From Flagellimonas onchidii (GTDB taxonomy: Bacteria > Bacteroidota > Bacteroidia > Flavobacteriales > Flavobacteriaceae), in contig NZ_SRXX01000001.1 of assembly GCF_004804315.1 (NCBI RefSeq), forward strand, positions 248,001-312,000: a stretch of 64,000 nucleotides of DNA. The letters run 5' to 3'. How positions within the stretch are numbered: position 1 is the stretch's first letter; each line of letters opens with the position of its first letter. The notes under the pieces are model-generated. The model saw nothing but the letters and a program-made list of their open reading frames with translations, did not search any database and was not told the DNA's origin. Made by a program: the position numbers and the translations under genes. This document shows positions 58,467 through 64,000 of this stretch, piece after piece.

Positions 58467-59447
58467 TTATTCGATATATCCTTTTTCACGCATCCAGTCA
58501 TCATTGAACATTTTACCCACATAACGGCTACCATGATCATGGAACAGTACCACCACCACATCATCTTTGGTGAAATGCTCTTTTAACTGAAGGAGTCCTT
58601 TAATGGCTGCACCAGCCGAATTTCCCAAAAACATACCTTCTTCTTTGGCCAACCTTTGAGTGTACACCGCAGCATCTTTATCGGTTACCTTGGTAAAGCC
58701 GTCAATGATATCAAAATTCACATTCTTTGGAAGGATGTCCTCTCCGATACCCTCAGTTACATAAGGGTAGATTTCATTTTCATCAAAAATCCCAGTTTCG
58801 TGATATTTCTTAAAAACCGAACCATAAGTATCGATTCCCCAAACTTTGATATTGGGATTTTGCTCCTTCAAATAACCTCCGACTCCAGAAACCGTGCCTC
58901 CGGTTCCCACGCCGACAACAAAATGGGTTACCTTACCATCGGTCTGTTCCCAAATTTCTGGTCCAGTGCTTAAATAATGAGCTTTGGTATTACTGGGATT
59001 GTCGTATTGGTTTACGTACCATGAGTTTGGTATTTCCTCTGACAATCTTCTTGCTGTGGAATAATAACTCTGAGAGTCATCGGGAGCCACGTCTGTTGGA
59101 CAGACATATACTTCACTACCTACAGCTTTTAGAATATCTACCTTTTCCTTGGATTGCTTATCACTGATTACGCAAATCATACGATACCCTTTTACCACAG
59201 CTGCCAAAGCAAGTCCCATACCTGTATTGCCAGATGTACCTTCAATAATGGTTCCTCCTGGTTTTAAGAGTCCAGCGGCTTCTGCATCTTCAACCATTTG
59301 GAGAGCCATTCGGTCCTTCACGGAATTGCCAGGGTTGAAAGTCTCGTATTTTGCCAATACCAGACATGGCAGTTCTGCTGTAAGCTTATTGAGTTTTACC
59401 AAAGGGGTATTTCCAATGGTTTCCAGAATGTTATTAGCGTAATCCAT
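58467..59447 (-). CDS. Cysteine synthase/cystathionine beta-synthase family PLP enzyme
   Basis: The 326-residue protein has fold-type II PLP motifs: Lys44 in NPGNSVKDRMA binds the cofactor, EGTSGNTG holds the substrate carboxylate, and VGVGTGGTVSGVG holds the phosphate. PDDSQSYYSTARRL resembles cystathionine beta-synthases more than typical CysK. There is no CBS domain at the C-terminus. It makes cysteine or cystathionine from an activated serine and a sulfur donor. It forms a short operon with the epimerase, 3 bp apart. Confidence 0.88.
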   Translation of the reverse strand: MDYANNILETIGNTPLVKLNKLTAELPCLVLAKYETFNPGNSVKDRMALQMVEDAEAAGLLKPGGTIIEGTSGNTGMGLALAAVVKGYRMICVISDKQSKEKVDILKAVGSEVYVCPTDVAPDDSQSYYSTARRLSEEIPNSWYVNQYDNPSNTKAHYLSTGPEIWEQTDGKVTHFVVGVGTGGTVSGVGGYLKEQNPNIKVWGIDTYGSVFKKYHETGIFDENEIYPYVTEGIGEDILPKNVNFDIIDGFTKVTDKDAAVYTQRLAKEEGMFLGNSAGAAIKGLLQLKEHFTKDDVVVVLFHDHGSRYVGKMFNDDWMREKGYIE

Positions 59448-59608
59448 AGGATTACAAAGATAATCTTTTGGGGTGTTGGATTTCTTGTCCTACGGATTTT
59501 TGAAAATCCATTAGTTATATGGAAAAAGGGCTCAAAATAGTTGAACAATAAGCAACTAGTGCCAAAAGAAATTGAGGGTTAAGCCTTATTTATTGAAAAA
59601 TAATCAGC

Positions 59609-60850
59609 TTACTCAAATTTAATCGCTTTCACCGGAGTAATCTTCGTGATGATATACGAGGGTACCAATAGCATCAATAAACACAACAACATCACTCCTA
59701 AATTCAACATCAGCACTGTGGGAATATCCATATATACCGGAATGTATTCGATATAGTATTCCTCTGGATTCGGAAACTTGAAAAGTCTGAACTTATCTTG
59801 AAGGTAAAGTATGATCAGTCCTATCCCATTACCCCATAGCAGTCCTATTGAAATCAAATAGGCGGCATTGTACAAGAACACTTTTCTAATACTCCAGTTT
59901 TCCGCTCCCAAAGCTTTTAAGACCCCTATCATCTGGGTTCGCTCCAAAATGAGCACCAAAAGGGCCGTAATCATATTTATACCTCCCACTATAATCATTA
60001 TTCCGATGATGAGGGCAATATTAAAATCGAAAAGTCCTATCCATTCAAAAATCCGGAAGTACCTGGTTTTAATGCTCATGGCATCTAAATCGGACGGGGT
60101 TTCATCATAAATTTCCGCAATCTTGGTGTCCATCGCATCAAAATCTTCTAGAAAAACCTCAAAATTACCTATTTCATCCTCTGACCATTTGTTCATACGC
60201 TGTACATGGCGGATATCCACAAATACAATGTCCCTATCTAATTCTTCAAAACCACTATCGTAGATTCCAACCACCTCAAATTTTCGGTTGTTAGGTGGCT
60301 TGGAAGGGTCATTTTCCTTTAGGAAAATGGCAAAGAAGGTATCCCCTACTTTCAAATTCAAAAGATTGGCTTTGATTTTTGAAATCAATACCTCACTATT
60401 AAGTTTCCCCGAATAATTGGGCAATCTTCCATCCACTAGATATTCTTCGAAAACGGCCCAATCATAATCGGTACCCACACCCTTGGCCAACATGCCTTCA
60501 AAAGTGTCCTCAGTTCGTATAATACCTCCTTTGGTAGCAACACCCTGAACATGGGCCACACCCCCAACATCCTTAAATTCGGGGTAAAACTCCTGTTCCA
60601 AGGAAACCGGAGACACCGAAACTTCCGAATTGTTATTATCGTAGTTGGAAATCTGGATATGACCGTTAAAGGCAGCTACTTTTTCGCGAATCTTATGTTT
60701 AAGCCCCACTCCGGTAGCTATGGCAATGAGCATCATTACAATACCGATGGCAATAGCTGAAATGGCTATTTTTATTATAGGTGCGGAAATGCTAATTTTA
60801 TGCTCCTTGCCTGTGATCAGGCGTTTGGCAATAAACAATTCTAAATTCAA
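59609..60850 (-). CDS. LolC/LolE-type ABC transporter permease
   Basis: The 413-residue protein has one N-terminal membrane helix (about 25-48, SAPIIKIAISAIAIGIVMML), a periplasmic domain, and three helices near the C-terminus, including MIIVGGINMITALLVLILER. This is the FtsX/MacB permease plan, with the LolC/E start ELFIAKRLI. LolCDE lifts lipoproteins out of the inner membrane for transport to the outer membrane. The start codon is TTG, since no ATG is available. Its start lies 3 bp from the start of the divergent NamZ-like gene. Confidence 0.85.
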   Translation of the reverse strand: MNLELFIAKRLITGKEHKISISAPIIKIAISAIAIGIVMMLIAIATGVGLKHKIREKVAAFNGHIQISNYDNNNSEVSVSPVSLEQEFYPEFKDVGGVAHVQGVATKGGIIRTEDTFEGMLAKGVGTDYDWAVFEEYLVDGRLPNYSGKLNSEVLISKIKANLLNLKVGDTFFAIFLKENDPSKPPNNRKFEVVGIYDSGFEELDRDIVFVDIRHVQRMNKWSEDEIGNFEVFLEDFDAMDTKIAEIYDETPSDLDAMSIKTRYFRIFEWIGLFDFNIALIIGIMIIVGGINMITALLVLILERTQMIGVLKALGAENWSIRKVFLYNAAYLISIGLLWGNGIGLIILYLQDKFRLFKFPNPEEYYIEYIPVYMDIPTVLMLNLGVMLLCLLMLLVPSYIITKITPVKAIKFE

Positions 60851-60853
60851 CGG

Positions 60854-62080
60854 ATGCCCATTTTATCTATCTTCAAAAGTACTATTTTCTTATTGGTTTT
60901 AATGTTGATATCGTGTAAAGAGGAGGGGAAATCCCATAGTTCGGTAGCCAAAAACCCAAAAAAAGATTCAATACCGGAAATAATTGTCGCTGCCAATAGA
61001 ACTTTTGACTACATGCCATTGCTCAAAGCGAAAAAAGTTGGTATGGTAGCCAATCAGACCAGTGTAATCTTCAAAGAAAATGGATACACCCATTTGGTAG
61101 ATTCTTTACTTTCTTTAAAGATTGACATACGAACGGTCTTTGCTCCAGAACATGGTTTTCGCGGAAGAGCTGATGCAGGGGAGCATGTCAAGGATGGAAC
61201 TGATGCCAAAACAGGACTTCCCATTATTTCCCTTTATGGAAAAAACAGAAAACCTTCCGAAAATCAACTGTCCGGGCTTGATGTAGTCGTTTTTGACATT
61301 CAAGATGTTGGGGTAAGATTTTACACTTACATTGCCACGCTTCAGTTGGTCATGGAAGCCTGTGCAGAAAATGACGTCCCAGTGATAGTTTTAGATCGGC
61401 CCAACCCAAACGGACATTACGTGGATGGTCCAACAATGAAAGAGGAAAACACAGGTTTTTTAGGCATGACCGAAATTCCTTTGGTCTATGGCATGACCAT
61501 CGGGGAATATGCCGAAATGATCAACGGTGAAAATTGGTTGGAAAGTGGAAAAAAGGTGAACTTGACCGTGGTTCAACTCGAAAACTATTCACATGACTCC
61601 TTGTATCATTTACCCATAAGGCCCTCTCCTAATTTACCCAACGATATTTCCATCAACCTTTATCCAAGTTTGGGGCTTTTTGAAGGAACCAATGTAAATG
61701 CGGGTCGCGGAACGGAGTTTCAATTTCAGCGCTACGGAGCTTCTTTTTTGGATAGTACCAAGTATGACTTCAGGTATACCCCTAAACCTAATTTTGGGTC
61801 AAAACACCCGAAGGAAGAAGGTAAAAAATGTTTTGGCAAAGACTTATCGGAGAATATGCGAATGGATTCAGTCTCCCTACAATGGGTAATTGATGCCTAT
61901 AACAACACTCAGGATAAAACAAAATTCTTTAGGACGAACTCGTTTACCAAACATTCCGGTACAGACCAACTACAAAAACAAATTGAAGCTGGCCTAACGG
62001 AAACAGAAATAAAACAATCTTGGCAAAAAGAACTTGAGAATTTTAAGCAAATCAGAGAAAAATACTTGATTTACAACTAG
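60854..62080 (+). CDS. DUF1343/NamZ-like exo-N-acetylmuramidase, lipoprotein
   Basis: The 408-residue protein is a lipoprotein (IFLLVLMLISC, Cys21). DUF1343 signatures are AEHGFRG-like PEHGFRGRADAGE, LDVVVFDIQDVGVRFYTYI, VLDRPNPNGHYVDGP and EGTNVNAGRGTEFQFQRYGA. NamZ of Bacillus, the founding member, removes terminal MurNAc from peptidoglycan fragments, so a role in wall recycling is likely here. Overlaps the next gene's stop (convergent) by 4 bp. Promoter must lie inside the permease gene on the other strand. Confidence 0.9.
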   Translation: MPILSIFKSTIFLLVLMLISCKEEGKSHSSVAKNPKKDSIPEIIVAANRTFDYMPLLKAKKVGMVANQTSVIFKENGYTHLVDSLLSLKIDIRTVFAPEHGFRGRADAGEHVKDGTDAKTGLPIISLYGKNRKPSENQLSGLDVVVFDIQDVGVRFYTYIATLQLVMEACAENDVPVIVLDRPNPNGHYVDGPTMKEENTGFLGMTEIPLVYGMTIGEYAEMINGENWLESGKKVNLTVVQLENYSHDSLYHLPIRPSPNLPNDISINLYPSLGLFEGTNVNAGRGTEFQFQRYGASFLDSTKYDFRYTPKPNFGSKHPKEEGKKCFGKDLSENMRMDSVSLQWVIDAYNNTQDKTKFFRTNSFTKHSGTDQLQKQIEAGLTETEIKQSWQKELENFKQIREKYLIYN

Positions 62081-62907
62081 TTCTCTGTGGTTGGTCTACG
62101 GTATTTATGAAAAGGTTGTTTTAGTAGCCCTATTATACTGCTGTTCTCCTTTTCATCTGGAAAAGTGTCCACACCATAAACAATCTTATCGGGGTCTAAT
62201 GTCATAAAAGTACCAAAAAGCCTATCCCAAATTGAGAAGATATTACCGTAATTCGAATCTGTATAAGGTAGTTTATAGTGATGGTGTACCTTGTGCATAT
62301 CCGGGCTTACTATAATCCAACTTATAGCGCTATCAACACCTTTGGGCAGCTTAATATTGGCATGGTTAAACTGTGACAGCACCACTGACATACTTTGGTA
62401 CAGCATAATGATTCCAATAGGAGCCCCTACCAAAAAAACACCAATTAAAGTAAATGTATACCTTATTAAACTCTCCAAGGGGTGGTGCCGATTGGCTGTG
62501 GTGGTATCAACATTATGGTCTGAGTGATGCACTAAATGCACCATCCAAAGTGGTTTTACCTTGTGCTCTACCCAATGGGCGGCATACGCTCCTATCAAAT
62601 CAAGAAGCATGACACCCAAAACCACATATAGCCATAAAGGCATTTCGGGCAACCAGTTAATTATTCCAAAATTGTTGGCAACCGCCCAATCTGACGTTTT
62701 CAACAGTAAAAAGGCCAATGGAAAGTTGACAATAATGGTCGTAAGCGTGAAAAAGAAATTAGGGACCGAATGCCTCCATTTTTTATACGGGATATTGAAA
62801 AGGGGTACAATTCCCTCCAAAATCCAAAAAAAAGTAATTCCACCCACCAAAATAAGGCTACGGTGCAAAGGCGGAATGGTTTCAAAGTAGGCAATAAGTT
62901 GCTCCAT
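62077..62907 (-). CDS. Sterol desaturase/fatty acid hydroxylase family membrane protein
   Basis: The 276-residue protein has several membrane helices and the di-iron His clusters of the family: HWVEH, HLVHHSDHNVDTTTANRHHP and DMHKVHHHY. Such enzymes hydroxylate or desaturate lipids, carotenoids or sphingolipids. The substrate is not evident. It is 21 bp downstream of the cysteine-cluster gene and likely in the same transcript. Confidence 0.88.
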   Translation of the reverse strand: MEQLIAYFETIPPLHRSLILVGGITFFWILEGIVPLFNIPYKKWRHSVPNFFFTLTTIIVNFPLAFLLLKTSDWAVANNFGIINWLPEMPLWLYVVLGVMLLDLIGAYAAHWVEHKVKPLWMVHLVHHSDHNVDTTTANRHHPLESLIRYTFTLIGVFLVGAPIGIIMLYQSMSVVLSQFNHANIKLPKGVDSAISWIIVSPDMHKVHHHYKLPYTDSNYGNIFSIWDRLFGTFMTLDPDKIVYGVDTFPDEKENSSIIGLLKQPFHKYRRPTTEN

Positions 62908-62928
62908 ACTATCAAATATATGAAATGA

Positions 62929-63423
62929 TTAAACGCTTATTTTCTTTTTCATCGCTTCAACAATATTGAACGCAGCCGGACAAATGCTCACATTTTTAAG
63001 GGTAAGATTGCTGATTTGATGAAATTTTTTCCTGTCCGTATGTGGAAATTCTCGACAAGCTTTTGGACGAACCTCATAAATGGAGCAATAATTATCACTC
63101 CCCAAAAAAGTACAAGGCACCTGCTGAAGTACATAATCATTTTCCTCATCAATTCTAAGATATCTATCTATAAATTGTGAAGGTTTCAGCTTAAAAAATT
63201 TTGCAATACGCTCAATGTCAGAATTGGTAAAAAGCGGTCCCGTGGTTTTACAGCAATTTGCGCAATCCAAACAATCCGTCCGCTCAAACTCAGCTTCATG
63301 CAGCTCCTGCATCATATAATCGAGCTTCTTTGAAGGCCTTTTTTTGAGCTTTGCAAAGAATTTTTTGTTTTCCGTATGCTTTTCCTTTGCCTTTTGTGGC
63401 AATTGTCCAAGTATTTCTTCCAT
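62929..63423 (-). CDS. YkgJ-type cysteine cluster protein (Zn/Fe-chelating)
   Basis: From ATG 63423 the protein has 164 residues (the frame could begin with TTG at 63432). Conserved cysteines are in CLDCANCCKTTGP and CTFLGSDNYCSIYEVRPKAC, the YkgJ/CxxCxxCC family that binds zinc or an iron-sulfur cluster. Function is not established. The N-terminal 40 residues are basic and helical. Confidence 0.86.
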   Translation of the reverse strand: MEEILGQLPQKAKEKHTENKKFFAKLKKRPSKKLDYMMQELHEAEFERTDCLDCANCCKTTGPLFTNSDIERIAKFFKLKPSQFIDRYLRIDEENDYVLQQVPCTFLGSDNYCSIYEVRPKACREFPHTDRKKFHQISNLTLKNVSICPAAFNIVEAMKKKISV

Positions 63424-63525
63424 ACTCAACAAACATAAAAAACTACTTTTACTTAAACCTTTAGTTGTGATGAATGTCCCATATTTGTGATGGATTAGAC
63501 ATCGTTCAAGTTACTCAAATAGTCA

Positions 63526-64000
63526 ATGATGGACATTTTTGGACAAGCTTTGCAAGATTATCATGCCGGAAACTACACGGAGGATATTAAAACGTATTCC
63601 TCTTTGGATGAGGAAGATTCCATTCCATTACCCTATTTATTCAGAAGTTTTGATAAAATGCCACTATTGGAGCAAAAGGCACTGGAACTGTGTAAAGGTA
63701 GGGTCTTGGATGTCGGTTGCGGGGCAGGCAATCATGCATTATATCTTCAAAACAAAGAGTTGGATGTTACAGCTTTGGACCGTTCAAAAGGTGCAATTGC
63801 CGTTTGCAGAGACCGTGGGGTACAATCAACTGTTCAATCTTCCATTCTAGATTACGAAGGTGGGCGCTTTGATACCATTTTCCTATTAATGAATGGTATT
63901 GGTTTGGCAGGAACTCTTGATAAAATTGATGTTTTTTTAAATCATTTGAAGTCCTTGTTACTTCCAAACGGGCAAATTTTATTGGATTCTAGCGATATTA
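63526..64000 (+). CDS. Class I SAM-dependent methyltransferase, N-terminal part (cut by window edge)
   Basis: From the ATG pair at 63526/63529 a frame stays open to the window end (about 158 codons). LDVGCGAGNHALYL is the SAM-binding motif I, VTALDRSKGAIAVC follows as motif II, and FDTIFLLMNGIG as motif IV. The gene is a class I methyltransferase with a short N-terminal acidic segment (FGQALQDYHAGNYTEDIKTY). The substrate is unknown. The other frame with a stop at 63850 is a shadow. Confidence 0.85.
   Translation, partial: MMDIFGQALQDYHAGNYTEDIKTYSSLDEEDSIPLPYLFRSFDKMPLLEQKALELCKGRVLDVGCGAGNHALYLQNKELDVTALDRSKGAIAVCRDRGVQSTVQSSILDYEGGRFDTIFLLMNGIGLAGTLDKIDVFLNHLKSLLLPNGQILLDSSDI

Overview
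The window comes from a marine-type member of the Bacteroidota, most likely Flavobacteriaceae. The evidence is two SusC/SusD pairs, each behind an ECF sigma factor and a FecR-type anti-sigma factor, Bacteroidota-style lipoprotein signals, secreted FG-GAP (CRTAC1-like) and DUF1343/NamZ proteins, and very little Shine-Dalgarno signal. Species cannot be named from sequence alone. The DNA falls into three blocks: a prophage (1 to about 19970), an A+T-rich accessory cassette with a tRNA-type 3' end remnant (20024 to about 28100), and host metabolic genes (about 28270 to 64000).

Prophage. This is a contractile-tailed (myovirus) prophage with Mu-like head genes. A leftward operon holds small and large terminase, a DUF1320 protein, a portal fused to a Mu gpF-like domain and a C-terminal nuclease-like domain, and the start of a tail tape measure protein cut by the window edge. 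A rightward operon begins at a divergent control region with 21-bp-phased direct repeats. It runs through a ClpP-like prohead protease with fused scaffold, capsid, sheath, tube, a tail-assembly chaperone with a perfect A_AAA_AAG -1 frameshift site, baseplate genes, a scattered lysis set (amidase, probable one-piece spanin, holin), and a fibre module ending in a tail-collar fibre rich in HxH motifs. Integrase/transposase and repressor are not in the window.

Accessory cassette. Five genes point left: a beta-barrel-like outer-membrane protein, two exported caspase-family proteases with intact His/Cys dyads, a small lipoprotein and an exported WD40-like propeller. They sit between the last phage gene and a tRNA- or tmRNA-type 3' end fragment at 27411-27438, where a prophage attachment site would be expected. 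I consider this envelope caspase/WD40 cassette the best candidate for an undescribed system. Next to the fragment is a small GIY-YIG nuclease gene flanked by two copies of an imperfect palindrome.

Host block. Two nutrient-uptake loci are visible. Locus 1 has ECF sigma, FecR, SusC, SusD and a metallo-beta-lactamase-fold lipoprotein, and converges on a leftward operon of a GH63-like glycosidase, a kinase/M23 peptidase/class-III aminotransferase fusion and a GH2 beta-galactosidase. Locus 2 has ECF sigma, FecR, SusC, SusD and an FG-GAP/ASPIC-UnbV lipoprotein, with a strong hairpin terminator before the last gene. After these come housekeeping genes: a DnaQ-like exonuclease/GIY-YIG fusion, an aldose-1-epimerase-like protein, a cysteine synthase family enzyme, a LolC/E-type permease, a NamZ-like protein, a fatty acid hydroxylase family protein, a YkgJ cysteine-cluster protein, and a SAM methyltransferase cut by the right edge.
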